Source: Nocardioides sp.
Lineage (GTDB): Bacteria; Actinomycetota; Actinomycetes; Propionibacteriales; Nocardioidaceae
Length of the DNA stretch: 28,323 nt
Reading direction: 5' to 3'
Assembly (NCBI GenBank): GCA_003519585.1
Contig: DOWL01000056.1
Coordinates: 11,160 to 39,482, forward strand
Below the pieces are notes generated by a model, which did not search any database, was not told where the DNA came from, and saw only the letters and a program-made list of their open reading frames with translations. Position 1 is the stretch's first letter. Every line of letters begins with the position of its first letter. Shown here piece after piece: positions 22,838-28,323 of this stretch. Both the position numbers and the translations under genes were made by a program.

Positions 22838-22857
22838 ACCCCCGCGGCCGCGGGGGT
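22838..22857 (+). promoter_or_regulatory. 20-bp perfect GC palindrome in the DUF3052 leader
   Basis: CCCCCGCGGCCGCGGGGG with one further A/T pair outside forms a perfect palindrome at 22838-22857, without any spacer. It ends 35 bases before the DUF3052 start and 24 before the GAGGAGGA ribosome-binding site. In RNA it would fold as a very stable short hairpin; in DNA it could be a protein site. Confidence 0.45.
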
Positions 22858-22892
22858 TCGGCACAGATAGACAGACCCAGGAGGAGGACGGC

Positions 22893-23330
22893 GTGAGCTC
22901 GACCGAGGGTGGCACTCCCACCCAGACGGGTGCTCCCGGGGTCGCCGAGCGGCTCGGGTTCAAGCCCGGCATGGTCATCCAGGAGCTCGGCTGGGACTCC
23001 GACACCGACGACGAATTGCGGGTGGCCGTCGAGGACACCATCGACGCCGACATGGTCGACGGCGACTACGGCAACGTGGTCGACGCGGTGCTGCTGTGGT
23101 GGCGCAGCGAGGACGGCGACCTGGTCGACGGCCTGGTCGATGCGCTCACCGACCTCGTCGGTGGCGGGGCGATCTGGCTGCTCACTCCCAGGGTCGGTCG
23201 GCCCAACGCCGTCGACCCGGCCGATATCGCCGAGGCGGCCCCGATCGCGGGGCTGTCGCAGACCACGACGGCAGCGGTCAGCAAGGCGTGGTCGGCCACC
23301 AGGCTGATCGCCCCCAAGACCCCGGCGTGA
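22893..23330 (+). CDS. DUF3052 family protein
   Basis: This 145-aa acidic protein starts at GTG 22893 behind a strong GAGGAGGA ribosome-binding site; a longer frame from 22656 has no such support. It contains VAERLGFKPGMVIQELGWDS (residues 15-34), a conserved strand/helix opening, then DGDYGNVVDAVLLWW and GGGAIWLLTPRVG, ending in a basic AVSKAWSATRLI segment. This is the pattern of DUF3052, an actinobacterial family of unknown function. In M. tuberculosis the equivalent gene lies between ahpE and aceE, and in Streptomyces it is next to aceE. The fold looks soluble and cytoplasmic. A link to pyruvate dehydrogenase is suggested only by this repeated neighbourhood. Confidence 0.88.
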   Translation: MSSTEGGTPTQTGAPGVAERLGFKPGMVIQELGWDSDTDDELRVAVEDTIDADMVDGDYGNVVDAVLLWWRSEDGDLVDGLVDALTDLVGGGAIWLLTPRVGRPNAVDPADIAEAAPIAGLSQTTTAAVSKAWSATRLIAPKTPA

Positions 23331-23342
23331 CCTGCGTCTGAC

Positions 23343-23370
23343 GTGCAGGCGAGCCGCACCTGACCTGCAC
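23343..23370. repeat. Inverted repeat before the acyl-CoA synthetase gene
   Basis: GTGCAGG (23343-23349) and CCTGCAC (23364-23370) are exact complements with a 14-base spacer, 30 bases before the GTG at 23401. It could be an operator or a weak hairpin terminator for the DUF3052 gene. Confidence 0.35.
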
Positions 23371-23400
23371 CCGTCCGGGGCTGCGTGGCATCCTCACGTC

Positions 23401-25083
23401 GTGCGCCATTTGGAGTTGCCCCGTCCGCTCGACGCGTTGGTGACCAAGGCGACCTCGACGGGCTACGGCGTCAAGGTGCTCGCTGAGTCAGGGATCATCC
23501 GGCCGTACTCGCCCCGGGCACTGGGCCGGGCCGGACGTGCGCTCCAGCAGTGGGGGACCGGCCCCGCCGGCGGGTTCCTGGCGATGGCGTCGCTGGCGCC
23601 CGATCGAGTCTGGATCATCGACGAGCGGGGCCCGTGCACCTTCCGCGAGATCGACCGGCGGACCAACGCGCTGGCTCGCGCGCTGCGTAAGCGAGGCGTC
23701 GGTGAGGGCGGTTCAGTCGCACTGATGGCCCGCAACCACCGCGGCTTCGTCGAGGCCACGGTGGCGGCCGCCAAGCTCGGCGCCGACCTCATCTACCTCA
23801 ACACCGCGTTCGCGGGGCCACAACTCGTCGACGTACTCGAGCGGGAGGACCCCTCCGTCGTGATCCACGACGAGGAGTTCACCGGCATGCTCGCGAAGGC
23901 GCACGTCGCTCAGCGAGTGCTCTCGTGGGTCGACGGGATCGACGGGCAGCCCGACCCGTCTGGACCAGCCACCCTCGACTCGCTCATCGCGGCGGAGCCC
24001 GACGACGCGCCGGTCGCCGTACCCGACCACCACAGCCGGATCGTCATCCTGACGTCCGGGACGGCCGGCACGCCGAAGGGCGCGCCGCGCAACGAGGCCG
24101 GCATCGACGCCGCCATCTCGCTGCTGTCGCGGATGCCGCTCCGGTCCGGCTGGCGGGTCCACGTCGCGGCCCCGCTGTTCCACACCTGGGGCTTCGCGCA
24201 CCTCATGCTCTCGCTGCTGCTCGGCCACACCGTCGTACTCCGGCGCCGGTTCGATCCCGAGGCCGCCCTCGCCGTCACCGACGAGCAGCGATGCGAGGAG
24301 TTCGTCGTGATCCCGGTGATGCTCCAACGCATCCTGGCGCTGCCCGACGAGACCCTCGACCGCTATTCACTGGAAACCGTGAAGGTGGTGGCGGCGTCCG
24401 GCTCGGCGCTGCCCGGCGACCTGGCGTTGACCTGGATGGACCGGTTCGGCGACCACCTCTACAACACCTACGGCTCCACCGAGGTCGCCTACGCCTCGAT
24501 CGCGACGCCGGAGGACATGCGCGCGCAGCCCTCCACGGCCGGCAAGCCGCCGTGGGCGACGGTCGTGAAGATCTACGACGAGCGGGACCAGGAGGTTCCC
24601 CAGGGGGAGTCGGGCCGGATCTTCGTGGGCAACTCGCTGCTGTTCGAGGGCTACACCGGCGGCGGCCACAAGGACATGATCGACGGGCTGATGTCCTCCG
24701 GCGACGTCGGTCGCTTCGATGAGGACGGTCGTCTGTACGTCGAGGGCCGGGACGACGAGATGATCGTCTCGGGAGGGGAGAACGTCTTCCCCCAGGAGGT
24801 CGAGAACTGCCTGGCCCGCCACGAGGCGGTCGTCGAGGTGGCCGCGATCGGAGTGGACGACGAGGACTTCGGCAAGCGGCTGCGTGCCTTCGTCGTGCTC
24901 CGTGATGGCGCCGCGGCGAGCGAGGACGAGCTCAAGGCCCACGTGAAGGACAACCTGGCCCGCTACAAGGTGCCTCGCGAGATCGTGGTGCTCGACGAAC
25001 TCCCGCGCAACGCGACTGGCAAGGTGCTCAAACGGGAACTGGTCGACCGCGACAACAGCGACAACCACGAGGAGGACGCGTGA
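23401..25083 (+). CDS. AMP-binding acyl-CoA synthetase (FadD-like)
   Basis: This 560-aa protein activates a fatty or other carboxylic acid in two steps, through an acyl-AMP to an acyl-CoA. The ATP loop is ILTSGTAGTPKGAPR; YGSTEVAYA is the adenine-binding segment; SGDVGRFDEDGRLYVEGRDD carries the ribose-binding Asp and the hinge. The C-terminal Lys lies in PRNATGKVLKREL. About 60 unrelated residues precede the AMP-binding core, as in mycobacterial FadD2-type enzymes. The second small residue of the loop is Ala where Thr is common (SGTAG for SGTTG). Its stop overlaps the start of the peroxiredoxin gene by 4 bases. Chain-length preference cannot be read from the sequence. Confidence 0.92.
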   Translation: MRHLELPRPLDALVTKATSTGYGVKVLAESGIIRPYSPRALGRAGRALQQWGTGPAGGFLAMASLAPDRVWIIDERGPCTFREIDRRTNALARALRKRGVGEGGSVALMARNHRGFVEATVAAAKLGADLIYLNTAFAGPQLVDVLEREDPSVVIHDEEFTGMLAKAHVAQRVLSWVDGIDGQPDPSGPATLDSLIAAEPDDAPVAVPDHHSRIVILTSGTAGTPKGAPRNEAGIDAAISLLSRMPLRSGWRVHVAAPLFHTWGFAHLMLSLLLGHTVVLRRRFDPEAALAVTDEQRCEEFVVIPVMLQRILALPDETLDRYSLETVKVVAASGSALPGDLALTWMDRFGDHLYNTYGSTEVAYASIATPEDMRAQPSTAGKPPWATVVKIYDERDQEVPQGESGRIFVGNSLLFEGYTGGGHKDMIDGLMSSGDVGRFDEDGRLYVEGRDDEMIVSGGENVFPQEVENCLARHEAVVEVAAIGVDDEDFGKRLRAFVVLRDGAAASEDELKAHVKDNLARYKVPREIVVLDELPRNATGKVLKRELVDRDNSDNHEEDA

Positions 25084-25544
25084 CCGGCCTCGAGCTCGGC
25101 ACCGCCGCACCCGACTTCACCCTCCGCGACCAGTTCGGCCAGGACGTCACGCTCTCGTCGTTCCGCGGCCAGAAGGCGGTGGCTCTGGTCTTCTACCCCT
25201 ACGCCTTCTCCGGCGTCTGCACCGGCGAGATGGCCGGCATCCGCCAGCGGCTGGCGGACTTCATGACCTTCGACACCGAGGTCCTGGGCATCTCGTGCGA
25301 CCCCAGGTATGCGCTGCGCGCCTTCGCCGACGCCGACGGTCTCAACTTCCCCCTGCTCTCCGACTTCTGGCCGCACGGCGAGGTCAGCCGCGCGTACGGC
25401 GTCTTCGACGAGCGCAGTGGCGCCCCGCGCCGCTCGTCGTACGTCGTCGACAAGGCCGGCCTGCTGACGTGGGCACTACACAACGCCAGCGGCGAGGCGC
25501 GCGATCTCGACGAGCATGTACGCCAGCTGAGGGACGCCTCCTGA
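25080..25544 (+). CDS. ahpE: AhpE-type peroxiredoxin
   Basis: This 154-aa enzyme reduces peroxides, with fatty-acid hydroperoxides the favoured substrates of mycobacterial AhpE. The peroxidatic Cys47 lies in FYPYAFSGVCTGEM; the PxxxTxxC motif is PxxxSxxC here, a Thr-to-Ser change. An Arg in GAPRRSSYVVD completes the site. LLSDFWPHGEVSRAYGVF is nearly a family signature. A second cysteine, Cys73 (LGISCDPR), could act in disulfide formation or with mycothiol. The GTG start overlaps the stop of the synthetase gene (GTGA), with GAGGAGG inside that gene's end as ribosome-binding site. The family is usually a neighbour of aceE and DUF3052 genes. Confidence 0.93.
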   Translation: MTGLELGTAAPDFTLRDQFGQDVTLSSFRGQKAVALVFYPYAFSGVCTGEMAGIRQRLADFMTFDTEVLGISCDPRYALRAFADADGLNFPLLSDFWPHGEVSRAYGVFDERSGAPRRSSYVVDKAGLLTWALHNASGEARDLDEHVRQLRDAS

Positions 25545-25556
25545 CGGCTCGGAGCC

Positions 25557-25572
25557 ACTGGTCTGGACCAGT
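25557..25572 (+). repeat. Short hairpin 12 bases after ahpE
   Basis: ACTGGTC (25557-25563) and GACCAGT (25566-25572) are exact complements separated by 2 bases; as RNA the stem would be ACTGGT/ACCAGT with a CTGG loop. It may terminate the fadD-ahpE transcript or be an operator for what follows. An AT-rich stretch (25573-25590) comes next. Confidence 0.4.
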
Positions 25573-25631
25573 TGAGAAATAATCCAACTTCGTGTTTGTG
25601 ACGCCGTAATGGGGGCAGTACGTTATGCCCC

Positions 25632-25669
25632 GTTGAGCCGCTGGTGACCCGAGACGCCAGCGGCTCAAC
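25632..25669 (+). terminator. Strong 13-bp hairpin
   Basis: GTTGAGCCGCTGG (25632-25644) and CCAGCGGCTCAAC (25657-25669) are exact complements around a 12-base loop, followed by TTCCATTTA. It resembles a factor-independent terminator for a plus-strand transcript. It lies 88 bases after the ahpE stop and directly after a smaller hairpin, GGGGCA/TGCCCC (25612-25617 and 25626-25631). Confidence 0.7.
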
Positions 25670-25818
25670 TTCCATTTAGCGACCTTTTCGCCCCGGCCTC
25701 GATGGCGGTGGGCGTCGGAGTTCGGCCACCTGGTCTGCTTGAGCCCCGCCTATGTGCGTGAGCGCGGCATCGCCGAGCACTCGCGGCTCAACCACCGGCG
25801 TCATGCCGCAGTGCCAAG

Positions 25819-25890
25819 TGGGCGCAGAGGGGATCGAACCCCCGACCACCTCGTTGTAAGCGAGGTGCTCTACCGCTGAGCTATACGCCC
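25819..25890 (-). tRNA. tRNA-Val (anticodon TAC)
   Basis: The minus strand folds as a complete tRNA. The acceptor is GGGCGTA with TGCGCCC, the D arm contains GCTCAGCGGTAGAGC, and the anticodon stem CCTCG/CGAGG encloses the loop CTTACAA with anticodon TAC. The variable loop is GGTC-like, and the T arm GGGGG/CCCCT encloses TTCGATC. The discriminator is A (25819). The CCA end is not encoded. TAC reads valine codons GTA and GTG. The tRNA is isolated, with no neighbouring tRNA gene in the window. Confidence 0.95.
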
Positions 25891-26122
25891 TGAACCGGAG
25901 CAGAGTACGGGAGCCGGAGAGGGCGCGGGAAATGGGCGCACTGCCACGCGGGCGTGCGTCGGTGACCTCCGAGCTGACCACCGAAGCGCCCGAGCGACCC
26001 GCCCCGACCGTTCGCGACCGGCCGAGACGAGGTCTGGGGACGGCACGACCCACGGTTGGGATTGACGATCTCGACCGGGTCGTTGCCGACGTCAGGACGG
26101 TTCCCGACCCGGCCTCGTCCAA

Positions 26123-26138
26123 ACCCCGGAGTCGGGGT
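26123..26138 (-). terminator. Short hairpin after the oxidoreductase gene
   Basis: ACCCCG (26123-26128) and CGGGGT (26133-26138) pair around GAGT. Read on the minus strand it lies 6 bases beyond the stop of the oxidoreductase gene and is followed by TTTGG, a modest intrinsic terminator. Confidence 0.5.
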
Positions 26139-26144
26139 GAAGAG

Positions 26145-26789
26145 TCAGCGGGTGGCGTCGGAGAGTGCCGTGCTCAGCCCGGCGAGGTCGAGCCGTGGGC
26201 CGTAGCCGGGGGTGCCGGGCTCGATCCGCCAGCTCTCGGCCAGCGGACCGTCGTTGGCGCTGTCGTAGCCGAGCTCGTCGAGCCAGCGACGGACCAGCGC
26301 CACCGCGTCCTCGTCGTCGCCGAAGACGGCGAGCGCCCGACGGTCCGGCGTACCGGCCGGAAGACCGTCGGCTTCGAGTTGGGCGGCCTGGATGTGGTTG
26401 AACGCCTTGACCACGTGCGACTCGGGCAGGTGCCGTTGCAGAAGCCCTGCTGAGGTGGCGCTGTGGTCGTCGAGCTCGGCGATCTGGCCGTCGCGGCCGG
26501 GGTAGTAGTTGTTCGTGTCGACCACGACCTTGCCGGCCAGCGGCTCGACCGGCACCGTGTCGATCGCGTGCAGCGGAATGGTGACGACGACGAGGTCGCC
26601 GCGGGTGGCGGCGCCGATCGCGGTGTCGGCACTGGCGCCGTCTCCCAGCTCGGCCACCAGGTCGGTGAGGGTCTCGGGGCCGCGGGAGTTGCTGAGTACG
26701 ACGTCGTAGCCGGCCGCGAGTGCGAGCTTGGCCACCGCGGTTCCGATGTGACCGGCGCCGATGGTGCCGATGGTCTTGATCTCGTCCAT
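26145..26789 (-). CDS. NADP-binding oxidoreductase (NADPH:F420-reductase-like, COG2085)
   Basis: This 214-aa protein opens with a Rossmann nucleotide loop, TIGAGHIGTAVAKLALAAGY (residues 8-27). It continues with VLSNSRGPETL, where Ser/Arg after the second strand select NADP over NAD. LVVVTIPLHAI and VVVDTNNYYPGRDG follow, then HVVKAFNHIQAAQLE, a common segment of the F420-dependent NADP reductase/YqkD-like group. Members transfer hydride between NADP and F420 or an unidentified substrate; the substrate here is open. The start ATG 26789 was chosen because the frame upstream has no recognisable domain. It is divergent from the Tat-peptide gene with 116 bases between the starts. Confidence 0.85.
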   Translation of the reverse strand: MDEIKTIGTIGAGHIGTAVAKLALAAGYDVVLSNSRGPETLTDLVAELGDGASADTAIGAATRGDLVVVTIPLHAIDTVPVEPLAGKVVVDTNNYYPGRDGQIAELDDHSATSAGLLQRHLPESHVVKAFNHIQAAQLEADGLPAGTPDRRALAVFGDDEDAVALVRRWLDELGYDSANDGPLAESWRIEPGTPGYGPRLDLAGLSTALSDATR

Positions 26790-26905
26790 ATCCGGGCAAC
26801 CGCGAGACGCCGGTCGGGATTCCGCACCATCCGGACGGCGTTCCGCTCCGAAGGCCTCCTGACCCGCCTTACTCAGAGGGGCGGTCAGACAAGGGAGCAA
26901 CCCCG

Positions 26906-27160
26906 ATGAGCGAGACGAGCAGAAGGAAGTTCCTGGCCAGCACGGGGGCCGGCGTGGCCGCCGGCGCCGTGGTCGGGCTCGGCGGAGGCGCGGCGCAGGC
27001 CGTGACCACCCGCCGCAAGTACGCCGCAACCGAGGCGGTCGTGGCATATGTGCAGGACCCCGAGGCGAACGTCGTACACCTCATGGTCGGCGACCGCGAG
27101 GTGATCGTGGAGGACCACGAACTCGTGGCCCGCATCCTCAACGCGGCAGGAGGTCACTGA
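26906..27160 (+). CDS. Small Tat-exported protein
   Basis: This 84-aa protein begins with a twin-arginine signal: SRRKFL (residues 5-10), a hydrophobic region rich in Ala/Gly/Val, and AQA at 30-32 before a probable cleavage site. The mature peptide would be about 52 residues, beginning VTTRRKYAATEAVVAYVQDP and ending in an acidic helix (HELVARILNAAGGH). GGGAGC supplies a ribosome-binding site. Tat export suggests folding or a cofactor before export, yet the mature part has no cysteine or obvious cofactor motif. It ends 1 base before the start codon of the DUF4331 gene, so the two form an operon. Confidence 0.8.
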   Translation: MSETSRRKFLASTGAGVAAGAVVGLGGGAAQAVTTRRKYAATEAVVAYVQDPEANVVHLMVGDREVIVEDHELVARILNAAGGH

Positions 27161-27161
27161 C

Positions 27162-28323
27162 GTGTCCTCGCACCGCGAAGCACCCGAGATCAGCAAGGAC
27201 CCGGTGGCCGACTCGACGGACGTGTACGCGTTCGTCAGCCCGGACCGGCCCGACACGGTCACCCTGATCGCCAACTACATCCCGCTGCAGGCCCCTGACG
27301 GCGGGCCGAACTTCTACGAGTTCGGTGACGACGTCCTCTATGAGATTCACATCTCGAACGGCCGGAAGGCCGAGGCGGACATCACCTATCAGTTCGAGTT
27401 CCACACCAAGATCCGGAACAAGGACAGCTTCCTCTACAACACCGGCCCGATCACCGACATCCACTCGTCGTCGTGGAACCGCCCGCAGTTCTACTCCGTG
27501 ACCCGGGTCGAGAACGGTCGCTCCCGGGTGCTCGCCAAGCACCTCGCGTGTCCGCCGGTCAACGTCGGTCCGCGCAGCACGCCCAACTACGGCGCCCTGG
27601 CGGCCCAGGCGGTGCACACGATCAAGGGTGGGCGGAAGGTCTTCGCCGGCCAGCGTGCCGACGCCTTCCACGTCGACCTCGGCAGCGTCTTCGACCTCGG
27701 GGCGCTCCGGCCGGTCAACCACCTGCACCTCATCTCGATGCCCGACACTGCCGGGGTCAACTCGGTGCAGGGATTCAACGTGCACACGCTCGCGCTCCAG
27801 GTGCCCAAGCGAGACCTGACGCGGGACGGCAAGATGCCGTCCGGTGTCGGCTCCGGCAAGTCAGTCGTCGGAGTCTGGGCCACGGCGAGCCGACGCAAGT
27901 CGAAGATCTGGGATTCGCGCGCGGGCAAGTACGTCGGCCACGGGCCCTGGAAGCAGGTCTCGCGGCTCGGCAATCCACTGTTCAACGAGGTCATCGTGCC
28001 GATGGCCGAGAAGGACCTCTGGAATGCCCGCCCGCCGAGCAAGGACTCCAGGTTCGCCAAGTACGTCGACAAGCCGGAGCTCGCGAAGCTGCTGCCGGTG
28101 CTCTACCCGGGCGTCTTCCCCAACCTGGCGGCGTACGGCAAGAAACGAGCCGACCTCAACGCGATCCTGCTCACGGGGATCCCGCGGGGCGTCGTGCCCG
28201 GTTTCCAGAACTTCACGGGCCCGGTCGCATCCGACATGCTCCGGCTCAACCTGGCGGTGCCGCCGTCCGCGACCGAGAATCCGCTGGGCCTGGTGGCGGG
28301 CGATGCCGCCGGATTCCCCAACG
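27162..28323 (+). CDS. DUF4331 family protein (cut by the window edge)
   Basis: An open frame of at least 387 codons runs from GTG 27162 past the window end. It begins SSHREAPEISKDPVADSTD and continues VYAFVSPD, NYIPLQAPDGGPNFYEFGDD and VLYEIHI, a pattern typical of DUF4331. Further conserved segments are GFNVHTLALQVPK and NPLFNEVIVPM. A strong AGGAGG ribosome-binding site lies 8 bases before the start, inside the end of the Tat-peptide gene. There is no signal peptide at this start, so the protein would stay in the cytoplasm unless exported with a partner. DUF4331 has no assigned function that I know of. The total size in other bacteria (about 450-500 aa) suggests 60-110 residues are missing. 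Confidence 0.88.
   Translation, partial: MSSHREAPEISKDPVADSTDVYAFVSPDRPDTVTLIANYIPLQAPDGGPNFYEFGDDVLYEIHISNGRKAEADITYQFEFHTKIRNKDSFLYNTGPITDIHSSSWNRPQFYSVTRVENGRSRVLAKHLACPPVNVGPRSTPNYGALAAQAVHTIKGGRKVFAGQRADAFHVDLGSVFDLGALRPVNHLHLISMPDTAGVNSVQGFNVHTLALQVPKRDLTRDGKMPSGVGSGKSVVGVWATASRRKSKIWDSRAGKYVGHGPWKQVSRLGNPLFNEVIVPMAEKDLWNARPPSKDSRFAKYVDKPELAKLLPVLYPGVFPNLAAYGKKRADLNAILLTGIPRGVVPGFQNFTGPVASDMLRLNLAVPPSATENPLGLVAGDAAGFPN

Noticed and set aside
19876..22896. 1006-codon open frame opposite aceE
   Set aside because: It is the antisense of a complete AceE with intact motifs; such long shadow frames are normal in high-GC DNA. The product has no recognisable domain.
25676..25872. Plus-strand open frame (SEFGHLVCLSPAYVRERG) before and into the tRNA
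   Set aside because: It has no good start codon and ends within the tRNA. It could be a remnant of an old gene, but I cannot name a family.
25676..26122. 148-codon minus-strand frame through the tRNA-Val
   Set aside because: Its middle, AYSSAVEHLAYNEVVGGSIP, is the usual false peptide from translating a tRNA gene. I see no gene in 25670-25818 or 25891-26122.

Overview
The window comes from a high-GC Gram-positive bacterium (Actinomycetota). The evidence is the GC-rich codon usage, many GTG starts, and several families largely confined to that phylum: DUF3145, DUF3052, DUF3099 and a PucR/FasR-type regulator of fatty acid synthesis. The fab gene order matches Streptomyces, and the ahpE, DUF3052, aceE, fasR, fabD neighbourhood matches the Mycobacterium tuberculosis chromosome. 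Something near Nocardioides is plausible, but the genus is my inference.

Positions 1-2850 look like the end of an integrated element. They hold a broken HepT-type ribonuclease toxin, an intact RES/Xre toxin-antitoxin pair, an orphan helix-turn-helix protein and a small AlpA-like DNA-binding protein. The stretch closes with the 3' part of a tRNA gene that has no 5' half, the usual scar of site-specific integration.

Positions 2950-12900 are chromosomal. A VOC protein, two very small membrane proteins, an ImmA/IrrE-like metallopeptidase, a MOSC protein and a DUF3099 protein come first. A signalling block follows: a LuxR-type response regulator, a transmembrane Ser/Thr kinase, tyrS, a TPR-like protein, a PP2C phosphatase and a membrane-anchored zinc metallopeptidase. 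A DUF3145 gene and a pair of related hairpins end this part.

Positions 12900-25550 form the lipid and central-carbon core. The minus strand carries fasR, then fabD-fabH-acpP-fabF, which is type II fatty acid synthesis, and after it a small secreted protein. FabD has an unexpected C-terminal biotinyl-like domain with no biotin-accepting lysine. An alpha/beta hydrolase diverges from fasR. aceE (pyruvate to acetyl-CoA) converges on the hydrolase and diverges from a DUF3052 gene, which is followed by an acyl-CoA synthetase translationally coupled to an AhpE-type peroxiredoxin. Together these genes make acetyl-CoA, load malonyl groups, elongate acyl chains, activate fatty acids and detoxify (probably lipid) peroxides.

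Positions 25550-28323 hold a hairpin-rich intergenic stretch, tRNA-Val(TAC), an NADP-binding oxidoreductase, and a short operon with a Tat-exported peptide and a DUF4331 protein that runs off the end of the window.
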